A DNA stretch of 64,000 nt, from contig JAGMUV010000006.1 of the NCBI GenBank assembly GCA_020744425.1, positions 806,001-870,000 on the forward strand, in the 5' to 3' direction. A program made the translations under genes and the position numbers. Positions 1 to 10,290 of this stretch are shown here, in pieces. The stretch comes from Dactylonectria macrodidyma (lineage: Eukaryota; Ascomycota; Sordariomycetes; Hypocreales; Nectriaceae). The notes under the pieces were generated by a model, which was given only the letters and a program-made list of their open reading frames with translations, ran no database searches and had not been told where the DNA came from. Numbering within the stretch: position 1 is the stretch's first letter; the number at the start of each line of letters is the position of its first letter.

Positions 1-3000
1 TGATGGCCGGTCGATGGTAGAAGTAAAAGGAATGGATCAAATGCAAATGGATGGACGGGAACGGGAATAGCGAGTCGAGAGCGGCGGGGCAAGGAATCCG
101 CACTGTGCGCTGGGGTGTTTTCTGAACCTTCTGGCGTGGTGCACCGCGGCCACTGAAGATTAGTGGACTCAGACAGAACGCAGGCTGGATGTTAGTGGGC
201 GTAGGGGGCAACGCGCGCAGCCAACCCGCCTGAAAACAACTTGTGTTGCCGCCACTGGAGACAAATCGGGCAGGAGTAGGACTTGAATCTACTTGGCTAT
301 GGCGCTAGGAGCGTGGTTACGCAGGTGGGGATCTGGAGGGTCGACAGGTACTCGGTGGGTACCGAAAGCTGGAGCATGAGGCGACGGAGTGGCCCGTGAA
401 GGCCGACCCTGGGTTATTTTCCTGCTGGCTTGCCGCGTGTGAGTGGCGAGAGGGCGGGGAATCTTCCCTGCTGAGCTGGTTGTTCCGGCACCAGGTTTCG
501 CGTGTTCCTGGCGGTTAAACCCATAGCCCAAGATGGAGCGAACAGTGGACGCAGTGGGAAAGGTACGAAGTACGGGGGTGCTGCCGTGTTGTAGATACGC
601 GGATGTCCTGGAGGCTTTGGTGGGAAAGCCGGAGCTGGTAATACGGGCAAGGGGGGTCGACAGGAGGCAGGGCCCAACAAGGATCGGGTGCGATGAGACG
701 AGATGGACGGGACGGATGGAAGGACGAGGCGCTACTCTGAGCTGACATCTTCTCAACCCGCTGACAGTTTTATCATCCCGCTGACAGGTCCCAAAGGATG
801 CCGCTGATCCATTGATGGAAGGGGAAACAGAATGCGAGCAAAAGCCTTACTACCGTCGCATTTCTCTTACAGAACGACATTGGGGATTATGGTTGCAGTG
901 TTGCATCGAAGAGATAACGACGGGATTTCCCCATAATGGGCCAAGCAAGACAATGGCACCGTCCTGCGAACACTGTGTGCGAATCTGGCAAGCTTTGAGG
1001 GAGCATGGACAGCCTGGAGAGAACCATGGGCGACGAAAACAAGGCCCCATCCACATCCGTCACAAGACCCTCTGTTGACGTCGGCTCACTGTAACACCAA
1101 GTTTCTGATTCGCGAGGGTCTCTGTTATGGTTGGCACCGCCTTGGAGTGCGACGTGGAATGGTCCCGTAGCGCAGTTTGCATCATCGCCCGTGATTTGCT
1201 ATTTGCTGTTTGATGATATGAGTGATTGATTGTGTTGCCGCCTCACGTCTAGCTTCCCTTCCTCCCCACCGCCGCCTCGTGTCAATTCATGTCGGGGATA
1301 CGGCTGCACAGTATTACACAGCAGCCAACGCACAGCCATCTCAAACTTGACAGCTCAGGGCTACCACTACGTAAGACGAATCGCAGTCAAGACAAGACAC
1401 GCGACGCGTGCGCAAGCTGTCAACGCCTTCCCCCCCGCAAGGTTCATCCCGGAACTGCCGTTCGCTCCTCCACTTGAACAAATCAATCCCCAGCCTCATC
1501 GTCACTTTCCGATTGCCAGTGTCAGACGAGCCCATCCCATCGGGGCGGGGAAAGAGAAAGGGAAACTGCCGTCAAGCGCTACAGAAAGGTAGACTCTAGA
1601 GATGGCACATGTCAATCACCGGCATTCTGCCTAGACTTGCGAGCAGAGGGCAGTTGACGCAGCGAATGGGGAGTCGAGGCCCGCCATAAGTCCCCAGAGC
1701 TTAAGCTTTTTGGGGCATCCTCGCCCTTGTGAGCTTCTCGTCGGTCCGGAGTAGGGCTTTTCTGTTACTGCCCATTGGCGCTGACGTCGTTTGCGCCACG
1801 GGCTGCCGATTTGGGGGCGACAATGCCCTGAGCCGATCAAGGGGAAAATGGGCTGGCCAGGCATGGAAGCGAAGCATGGACACACGGACGGACACGGACC
1901 CCCAAGCCAGCGCCGGACAGGGGGGGAATCGATTCCGTGATTGTTGATGCCTCGGTTTGAGTCTGAGTCGTGTCGAGGCCATGAGCAGACAGAGAGCCGT
2001 CTGTTGTTCAAGGCCCAGATTTGAGACCGGTACTAATAAGCATGTCTGTGCCCGTGGATCAAATGCTACAAGTACCGCCGAAGCCAGAGACAGGGGAACC
2101 CCAGATCATGATCAGCAAACGCAATGCTTTGACTTAATTTACAGACGAGGAAGCATTGACGACAAGCTCAACAACAGCCTTGGAAAACAGCAGCTTCAAA
2201 ACTCTGGTTTTACCGTGCCGTTCAGTACGTACTTCGTATTGTGCTGGATATCAGCTGGCTTTCCTTGGTGGACACTCAATGGCGTAGGTAGTACCAGCTG
2301 CAAGATCTGCTGAAGCAAGCCCTGACGGATCGGCCCCGGCAGTTCACTCGGCCGGCTGGTCTGATCATTTCAGCCTCTCTTGTCCGTTTCCGTCAGCGCT
2401 CTCCACTGCAATCGAAGCCTCCACTTCCGGCGAAAGCCTCCTGTAACTTACCCACGACCAAAGGCATCGACAAACTACAGCGGTAGCACTCCGTACAACG
2501 GAAACAACAACAACACCAAGATATCGCTCTCACATGTAGCAGTATTTCAAACCTCAAGCCTCACCGACAAACGGACCAGTTCCAAAAAGCAAACTACGCA
2601 CATCCATCGCCCGTGCCGTGGGAAATCCCTTGCAGCAAAGCTCCGTCTTTGTCAACTCCGTTTCTGATGCTGCATGAGCCTCCCAGGCCCCAACCAATGC
2701 AACGTCCCTCTCACTTTCTCGTATGTACGTAGTAGCTCATCGTCCTCTAAAAAAACAGCAAAACCCCCCCTGTCGCCGCTGGCGTGTGGATCCCCCACCA
2801 TCTCCATCGGAAACGACGCCGGCCAAGCCCAAACCAAGCACTTTCATCACCCAGCGCCGCGGCCCCCGACGATAAACGCCGTCGCTGCTCGCCGATCCTA
2901 CAGTGAAGAAATGCCCCCCCTCCAAAAGTCTCCGCTTTCTTGTTAATTTTTCTCTTTTTTAGCCCTTCACGCGCACAACACACCTTGTGGTGGGACTTGG

Positions 3001-5605
3001 ACCCTTGTTCGCTTGGCTCCGTTTCGAACACTGGCCCTTGTTGGCCTGGGTTTACTAGTGCACAGTCTGCGGCACAGTGGAAGGATTTGTGGTCATAGGT
3101 TGGCAGCATCGTCAATGAAATTCGCGGATTTGTTGCTGGTGCTCGTTGCGGCGCCCACTGCTGGGTCAGGCCCTGGAGTCATTCCAAGTGCTCCAGCTAG
3201 CTACGTAATGACTGACAGGCCGCCCGTTCACAGTTGTGAGTTCCGTCGCTGTGCGATCCTAATGTATTTCCGGGTTATTATGCTCTGCATTTTCCTCAAG
3301 AACATCTCGAGTAGGTGATTAGGTATCATGAGTCTCGTAATGGAGGAAACATGACTGGGATACCCTCTCTCCCCTGTCAGCCCGTCCCCGGGTTTGCTAA
3401 CCTTCACAGTCACATTGCTTGGTGGATTTAATTTCCAACCCTTCCCTGGGCCTCATGTTCAGAACCGCCTGAAGATACAGGCGAGCGATACAGAGGACGC
3501 GACGATCCCCCTCACCCTCCACCCACCACCCCCAAATCCAGCTCCCGCCACCACCACCACCACCACCACATCACAAGTAGTCAGCCTATCGTCTTGCATT
3601 ATTTTGGAGCAATTTTGGAGGGGGCCCTTTTGCATGCCGCTTTGCTCGGTCGGCAGTTCTGCTCCCTCGTTTGGACCCGGGTCCAGGAACCCTGTCCCTG
3701 CACATCATTGCCTAGACCAATGCACACACAACACACGTGCACAACTGCCTGTACACAGTCCTACACACCTATTTTCTTCTTCTCTTTCTGCGCCGCCATG
3801 CTACTGCCCTCGTACGGAACGGCGCTGCACTGACTTTGACTGGACAATGGCTTCACTAGCCTCGAGCGGGGTGAAATGACGGTGTGCGTACAAACTAGTC
3901 TGTTGTCGATGCTTGGCTTGGTTCGGGAAGTGATTTGCCTTGGTTTTGCTCTTGAGTCGTGGTGGTCTGACGCCTCTTGTGACCCCGTTTCGCGACCATT
4001 TGGACGACGATTTCGATTGCTCCCTCCACTTGGTCGATGATGATCGTCGTGCCATTCACAAAAGACTATTTCGCCATCATTGGATCTTGATCCTCCGTTC
4101 TGTCACGGGGTCGAGACCTCTGCAAAGCGGGGGAGCAGGGAGGGACACGGAGTGAGACAGACCATCCATCGCGCGGGATGCGCCATGCCTCTGCGCAATA
4201 GGAAAGGCCACCCGCCTGCAAGTTGTCTGTATTCACACCATTCACACCAGTGCGATATGTCGTCGCCCTGTGTGGCGTTTCTTCAGTTGACAGGGTCGTG
4301 AGAGGTGGTGGTGGCAAGTGTGCCACGGCTAGTTTCAAATGCCGCTTTCATCCAGGAAGCGGTCGGATGAGATGCGCTGTTAATCACCCGCCTTGGCCGA
4401 TCGATACAAGCCTGTTCCGGGACTGCACATGTACCTACTTTCTAGACTTGTTGATCCCGTCCCATGTCAACGTACGGATGCGGCATGTTCTTGTCCTATT
4501 TATGTCCGAGTGCAAGTCTGGGGAAGAGTCTATTCTTGTCCTTAACATGTTGGCCCAAACAGGCAACCCGATATCATGGACAACTGCCCACCTACAACCC
4601 TCCCTTATTCTCTGACATCCGTCTCATATAATACTTTCATCCCCAAAAGTAACCCCCAACGCCCACCCATCACCTCACTTCCAATGCACTCGATGATCCC
4701 GCACCGCTCTCCGCATGACATCCCCTGCTCAACCCCACGCTGTCACCAATCAGCCCTGACCACGCTCCTTCATCACCCTCCAACACACACAACAATCAAC
4801 CACCCTCCCCTCCGTCCCTCTTTCCCAGACTGGAGCTAGAGTACCTCATCGTAAGGTTCCGGCACCTCACATCGCGATATCACGCTGCAGGAAAAGCCCC
4901 TAAGGCTTAGCTCCCACGTCGCCCAGTCGGGATACAAACGCACACACACTCCCTTGACATTCACATCCCGGTCCCGCAGCAGCCGGACTACACGACACCA
5001 CCGTGCAGCTTGCGCCCGCACCGTTTTCTCCTCCGTCTCTGTCGTTGCTTTTTTCCTAATCTCCGGCCCGCCCGACGGCCTTGACCCCCTGTAGCAAAAC
5101 GGCCGACTAAACTGGACGTGCGAATTGGTGAATGTTCCCCATCCTGTGTCGCGTGCCCAAGGCTGTTGAAGCAGGGAATTGAAACTCCAAGGACTGGGAA
5201 GACAACGTGAAGAGTTGCATCAGACAAGGCTTTGAACCAACTTTAGTATGTGATGACGCTGCTTGGAACTTGGTTCAATAACATATGCTTGGTGACTTGA
5301 TGACTTTGTAGCTACACTACATTTTAGACCCTCGGCTGGATTCAAACGAGCGCAGCTGCACATCTAACCCTCCATCCAAGGTCCTGTAAGCCCAGATAAC
5401 CATCTTCTAGATTCACCTACATGTTTGCATGTTATCAAACATGCCATCTACAGACCAATTGCCTTTTATACATATCTGCTCCTTGCTCATTGTGACGCCT
5501 GAGGCTGTGCCTCTAAACTCACCATGAAGAGTCTTCAACCCGCCTGATTTGCCTTGGCTATTGACAACGCTTAGAAACGCTCATAAACTTGTTGATCCTA
5601 GCATC
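1..5605. other. Gene-poor 5.6 kb flank
   Basis: I see no convincing gene on either strand. Open frames of 60-160 codons occur, but they overlap in several frames, are low-complexity (Pro/Ser/Thr/His-rich) and resemble no family I know. The stretch has pyrimidine-rich and C-rich tracts (notably 3480-3600 and 4570-4830), as is common in long fungal promoters and 5' leaders, and one CCA microsatellite. It may hold UTRs or non-coding transcripts of a neighbour outside the window; the sequence alone cannot show this. Confidence 0.6.
3548..3568. repeat. (CCA)7 microsatellite
   Basis: Seven perfect CCA units lie inside a C-rich tract. This is a simple sequence repeat with no coding context that I can support. 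Confidence 0.9.
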
Positions 5606-7265
5606 TTAATTCCCTGGCTTGGTTTTGGGTTCGGATTCTGCTTCTCCTGTCTTGGCGTCGACATCTTCAACTCCTGCCTTGGTATCTGCCTGAATCTCGG
5701 AATCTTCATTTCTCGTCCTGACCTCGTTGGTGTCTGCCTGAGTTTCGATAATCTCGTCGACGTTCTTGATATCTGCCTGGATTTCGATAACCTGGTCTGC
5801 TGTCTTGATGGCTGCCTGGATCTCGACAACCTCGTTAGCTGCTGTCTTGGTGTCTGCCTGGACCTCGATAACTTCGTCGACTTTCTTGGTGTCTGCCTGG
5901 ATCTCAACAGCCTCGTCTCCCACCTTGAGCTTGGCATAAGTTTCCTCATATCCCCCTACATGGGCTGCGGCTTTGGCTTCGGCTTCAGCTTTGGCTTTTC
6001 TTCTGGCTAGTGCATTGGCTTCATTCTCCCTTCTGTACTCAGCTTGGGCTGCGGTCTCGGGCCCAGCAACGGCATTGGACTGGGGCGCCCAGGTTTCATG
6101 CTCTAGACTCCAGAGGGTCTTGTTGACCATTTCGGCTGATGTGAGGTTGCGGGCCCGGTCGTATGGACTCGCGTCCCAGATTCTTCGCAAATTACGATTA
6201 AGCAGTTCCAACTTTTTATCCTTCTTGTAATAGAAATTGAGACTGATCGTGGACTCGCCAACAAGCCGTCCTGTTCCAGCTGCATAGAAAAGCATGTGGA
6301 ACCCGATTTGGGGCAATTTCGGTTGCACCGCTGCTTGGATGACAGCATCAATGGGAAGCCTCCTTGGACCGTTGACAGTTTTCTAACCATCAAAGTTAGT
6401 ACTGCAGTAGTGGGTAACCGAATTATCACTGGGCTCGATCGCATCTTACATTGATAATGCCACTGTCTGACGGTGTCTGTTTGATCGAAAAGTGGTGCTC
6501 TCTAAAGCTAACCGTGTTGTGGTTGATGTCAGATCCTTCCGCTTCCATGTGGTCGAGTGTATTATTTGCCCATCTGTACGCAAGAGTCTTTGAAAACTCA
6601 ACGAGGGCGTCACTCGAGAGATATCCAATCTATAGCAATCTCCGTTAGCAATGAAAGCTACTGTAAAGCCACTGGAGTTTACCATCAACCTCTGTGTTAT
6701 GATTTGCATCTATATGCCAATCCTCTGTAGGAATTCGCCAAGTGTTGACCTTGGATGGTAATTTTTTATAATAAACCCTCTTCAGGGTCGGGCCGAAATG
6801 TATGACCTTGCGTATGAGATATCCGATGCGTTCGACTTGCACAACGGGGGCGCCAGCGAAGACAATGACGCCGAGGTCGTGATAAATGGATTGAAGGTCT
6901 GTCCCGACCGTCTGTGGCTTAATTTGCCGCACATAGCTACCTGGCTTGGAATACAGCAATGACCGCGGCGCGAACGTTGGAGCGAATTGCTTGAGGCCAG
7001 GGAGGACGCGGAAGGCGTGCGTGAACTCGCGTTGGTGTGGCGCGTGTACAGACATGATGACTGAGAGCTGGAGCGCCTCGGGTGACTGCTTGTTTGAGGA
7101 TTCAAAATGGCGGATGAAGGAGGACGAATGGTGTTGTTTTGGAGATGTGTTGCGCAAGCGATAGGTGAGTTGTGGCTGAAGCTGCCACAGTACTACAGCC
7201 TTGCAGGTGGCTGATGCGGGGTTACATCTAACAAGGGCGGGGAGACTCAACTGATAGCAGCGCAT
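5606..7265 (-). CDS. Hypothetical protein with basic N-terminus and degenerate Glu-rich tandem repeats
   Basis: I do not recognise the family. Three exons splice into one frame: 7265-6690, 6629-6450 and 6382-5606 (intron 1 uses a GTTGAT donor; both acceptors are good), giving about 510 aa. A second in-frame ATG at 7055 could be the true start. The first 100 residues are rich in Arg, Ser and His and poor in acidic residues, which is compatible with a mitochondrial presequence (inference). The middle is a conserved-looking globular region that includes YLIRKVIHFGPTLKRVYYKK and, across intron 1, HNTE-IGYLSSDALVEF. The C-terminus becomes an Ala/Glu/Lys-rich helical segment followed by about six imperfect copies of an EIQADTK-type unit. 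It is transcribed away from the LYR-protein gene, with only 133 bp between the two ATGs. The exon structure is well supported; the function is unknown. Confidence 0.72.
5683..5912 (-). repeat. Imperfect in-frame tandem repeat encoding EIQADTK-like units
   Basis: On the plus strand the phrase GTCTGCCTGRATCTC-like recurs about six times at intervals of roughly 36-48 bp. In the minus-strand gene it encodes units such as EIQADTK, EVQADTK, EIQAAIK, EIQADIK and ETQADT. Copies differ at third and first codon positions while keeping the acidic/amphipathic pattern, so the array is old and probably under selection at the protein level. Confidence 0.75.
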
Positions 7266-7398
7266 ACAGCCACTAATTAACCACTACATTAGATCTCGAC
7301 ATCATTTGCGTCACCAAACCTCTACCACGCGGAGGTATGACACAGTCTTTCAACACTCATCTTTAGAGCAAGTCAACAATGAACCCCGTCTTCTAGAA
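7266..7398. promoter_or_regulatory. Short bidirectional promoter
   Basis: Only 133 bp separate the ATG of the repeat-tailed protein (minus strand) from the ATG of the LYR-motif protein (plus strand). The two genes must share promoter DNA unless the minus-strand gene starts at the internal ATG at 7055, which would widen the gap to 343 bp. No TATA-like box was identified with confidence. Confidence 0.5.
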
Positions 7399-7752
7399 AT
7401 GAAGGCCCCCAATCCCGACCTGAGACGGCAAGTCATCGCTATCTACAAAGGTATCATCCATCCCCTCTCTTTTCACACAACCTCGGTTGCTATGCATGAA
7501 TGATCCCTGGACTGACAGCCTTTCAACTAGAACTGCTATATCTCGGCAGGGAATATCCTCTCGGTTATGGCTTCTTTCGCCCGCGCCTGCACAAGGCCTT
7601 CATGGCCAAGGCAGCCGAGCGGGACGACGACAACATTCGCAAAGGCATCGCCCAGGCGGAGTACGTCAAGAAAGGTAGGTGCCATCAAGAAGATAACATA
7701 CAGGCAAAGGACATGACTTGCTAACCCGAGCCTAGAGATTGAGATGCTGTAA
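7399..7752 (+). CDS. LYR-motif protein, ETFRF1/LYRM5-like
   Basis: Three small exons (7399-7450, 7531-7674, 7736-7752) encode 70 aa. After splicing, residues 13-24 read [12 protein letters not shown]. This LYR-type tripeptide (here LYL) within a helix is followed by conserved YPLGY, an Arg/Lys-rich helix with RLHKAF, and a C-terminal [14 protein letters not shown]. The order matches human LYRM5/ETFRF1 (LYLGRDYP, then a second helix, then an IAQGEFV-like segment), a small mitochondrial matrix protein known to bind electron transfer flavoprotein and remove its FAD. The fungal protein is likely to act similarly with ETF (inference). Neither intron keeps the frame open, so single-frame ORF calls miss the gene. 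An upstream ATG at 7380 is closed by a stop after five codons, so 7399 is chosen. Confidence 0.78.
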
Positions 7753-8505
7753 GCTTGTGGATTCGTTTGCTTTCTCTCTTTTTGAGTTTCATTCCGCTTC
7801 ACGTACATGTTTTCGCGGTCATACATGGACAAGCACGCTGTTAAGCAAGGTCTTTAATTCAGCTCAAGTCTCTCGATTCCTAACCGTCTATCCATGGTCC
7901 TCCTACCCCCCCTCCCCCCCTACATACGATCCTACCATTCCCCATACTCTCATACCATATCCCTTCCCATCCGATGCCAATTGTTTTTTGTTTGAATGGA
8001 GGCCTTAGTCCCTCAATGCCCGACTAGGGTCTGTTGGACCCGTGTCGTATGTACAATTCCCAGTATATGTTTCCTTGACGATGGCCGTCCCGTCCTGTCC
8101 CCACCATTTTCCTACCAATCCTGAGAGCCTCCTCAGTGCAAACAAGTCCATAACTGTCTTGTTAATCAACTCATGATGCCGGCTCAATCTTCCGTCCACC
8201 TCTTCCTCCACGTATTGATGCTCCTGAGCTGATACTCTGGGTATAGATATTATTTAAAAAGGTATCGTACTTTGAGGAAACGGTATGACCCTGGCGCGTG
8301 AGGGTGGGCAAGGAGCGCGATGTGGTGTCGTACACGTGGGTTGGTAACAAAGTGCAACGGTCGTTCTGATAAACCCGAGGCTGTAGACTCCCTCACACGC
8401 TATGTGTGGGAGCACCCGCTTTGGCCGTAATGTATCTCTTCTTATTCGCCAGTCGTAATCCACATGGGTGACATTGTTTGTGTTCGCTTCGTCTTACACC
8501 GTTGT
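7753..8505. other. Convergent intergenic region
   Basis: This is 753 bp between the 3' ends of the LYR-protein gene and the methyltransferase gene. It is C/T-rich around 7890-7970 and presumably holds both 3' UTRs. No RNA gene or conserved ORF was recognised. Confidence 0.6.
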
Positions 8506-10290
8506 TTAGGTGTTGGGTTTAATCCGCTTCCTTGCTGACCACGCTCCCACCTCAAGACATTCACCCCAACTCGTGCCATTCTCGTTCATCAAATCCGCCA
8601 TCATTTTTCCAAACCAGATATCCCATTCATCCTGACTCTTTCCGCTCGCTTCCCTCAGATTCGGCTCCAGTGCCTGAATCTGCTGCACCACTGTTAACAT
8701 GGCAGTCTTTCGCAAGGCATTCTGTCCGGCGGTCAAGGATTTCTTTTCCACCTTCTGGTGCGGTCCCTTGCTCTTCATTTCCACATACGACTTGCCATCT
8801 TTAGTCACAACACCTCCAACACCTTCCCGCTCCCATCGTACCTCGCTGAAGGGAATTGCCATGCGCTTCGATTTGACCTCCATGAGAACCTCGGCCTCTT
8901 GCACGAGGAAGGGTCCAATCAAAGCACAAGGCACAGCAGTCAGTGTCCGAGCCTCGAGGGCCCGCGACATCCAATGGTTATACTCGACTAAGAAGGTGTT
9001 CAACGGCGCAGATAATGGAGTGTTGGGTGTCAAAAGATAAGCGCCCAGGTTCATCGCGGTCTCGTGTTCCTCGGCCTCTTCGCTCCCGGGCAGTGCGTTT
9101 GGGACATGGGGTCTGAGCATTCGGAACGTCGAATCGCTCTCCCACATCTCCACGGACCCGCCGGGCTTGAGCACTCGGATGTACTCCTCCATGAAGGACT
9201 GGTACAGAAGGTTCGGAATCATCAAGCTCGTATCCTTGACCATGACGAGGTCAAACTCCTCGTCGCGGAACGGCCAAGGGAATACCCGGAGATCATGCTG
9301 AACGAATCTCCAGTTCATATCCTTATCGGGCTTGCCAGAGTCCGGACCACTGGAGTTTCCGGGTGCAAGCGGCGCAATGTCGACACCGGTGAAGGTGATG
9401 CCGCTATGGCCGCGTTCCTTAAAGTAGCGGTGGCACATCATGCTCCAGTATCCGGTGCCACATCCTATTTCCAGGACCCGCAGCGGCGGGTTTGCTATTA
9501 GGGAAGGCGAAGTGATGGGCCCGCCATAGACTTGAATCATTAGCAAAGTCCGGAGGCATTGTCGGTGGAGCTCGGTAAGATCGTGAGGAAGAGGATATTG
9601 CAGCGTGGGATCGTTGTAATAGGTGCGGCCGTTGCGCAGAACAAAGGGTTTTTGTGCTTGATTGTCGGAAGTGTTGGACGGATCGGTCGAGGTCATTGTG
9701 TGCGTCGAGAGGGTCGTACCGCTGGCCGAGGAGATGGACTCGGTGCGGCCGAATGGGATGTTTATTTGTTTTGTGGTGCCCGACATGGGCTTGTTGCTGG
9801 CCTCCAACTGGGAATACATAGCGACATTTTTCAAATCCACGGAAGACTGAGCTTCAGCCTGACGGGCGCGACGCTCTCGTGCCCAGTTCTTCTCACCCAG
9901 GGAGCGGTTGAAGAAGATGGAGGACGCAGAGGAGGCGGCACCGGCGAAGCTCAATAGGGGCCGGGGCGAGGTCGGGATGGAGGAGACGGATGACGCAGGC
10001 GAGTCGGACGACACGACGGTCTGCTGGGACAGCTGGTGCTGGACGTCGTCGTCCCCCGCGGCGGGGCTGCTGCTAGAATGCAGCGTCGACTCGTGAGACG
10101 AGCGACTGCCCTGACTGCCACTGTTCGTCCTCGTGTGTGTGAAAGGGAGGCGAGAGCGAGCGGTGTCTCGCGTGGTCGAATTGGTTCGTAAAGGGTCGTC
10201 GGGCAGCCTCTCCTTTTCACGTTGTGGTCGTCGAGTGTAGGTGGGTAAAGGGGCGGCAGAGGCGTAGATAAATCCGCTCCATTCCGACAT
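8506..10290 (-). CDS. SAM-dependent class I methyltransferase
   Basis: A single exon encodes 594 aa, starting at a clear ATG. Residues 1-210 are Ser/Thr/Pro-rich and look disordered. The catalytic domain follows: motif I VLEIGCGTGYWS (about 272-283) binds SAM, an acidic post-I strand lies in FTGVDIAPL, WRFVQHDLRVFPWPF corresponds to the adenine-binding acidic loop, EFDLVMVKD to motif IV and YIRVLKPGGSVEMWE to the post-motif that typically closes the Rossmann fold. A conserved fungal preface (FVLRNGRTYYNDPTLQYPLP) precedes it. The C-terminal region after about residue 400 has no motif I know. The substrate cannot be told from sequence; the architecture resembles other fungal methyltransferases with long disordered N-termini. 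Its promoter lies in the 4.3 kb gap shared with CCR4. Confidence 0.85.
   Translation of the reverse strand: MSEWSGFIYASAAPLPTYTRRPQREKERLPDDPLRTNSTTRDTARSRLPFTHTRTNSGSQGSRSSHESTLHSSSSPAAGDDDVQHQLSQQTVVSSDSPASSVSSIPTSPRPLLSFAGAASSASSIFFNRSLGEKNWARERRARQAEAQSSVDLKNVAMYSQLEASNKPMSGTTKQINIPFGRTESISSASGTTLSTHTMTSTDPSNTSDNQAQKPFVLRNGRTYYNDPTLQYPLPHDLTELHRQCLRTLLMIQVYGGPITSPSLIANPPLRVLEIGCGTGYWSMMCHRYFKERGHSGITFTGVDIAPLAPGNSSGPDSGKPDKDMNWRFVQHDLRVFPWPFRDEEFDLVMVKDTSLMIPNLLYQSFMEEYIRVLKPGGSVEMWESDSTFRMLRPHVPNALPGSEEAEEHETAMNLGAYLLTPNTPLSAPLNTFLVEYNHWMSRALEARTLTAVPCALIGPFLVQEAEVLMEVKSKRMAIPFSEVRWEREGVGGVVTKDGKSYVEMKSKGPHQKVEKKSLTAGQNALRKTAMLTVVQQIQALEPNLREASGKSQDEWDIWFGKMMADLMNENGTSWGECLEVGAWSARKRIKPNT

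Noticed and set aside
240..335. tRNA-like arm on the minus strand (GTAGATTCAAGTCCTAC)
   Set aside because: The T-arm has a mismatched closing pair, and I could not fold convincing acceptor, D and anticodon arms around it.
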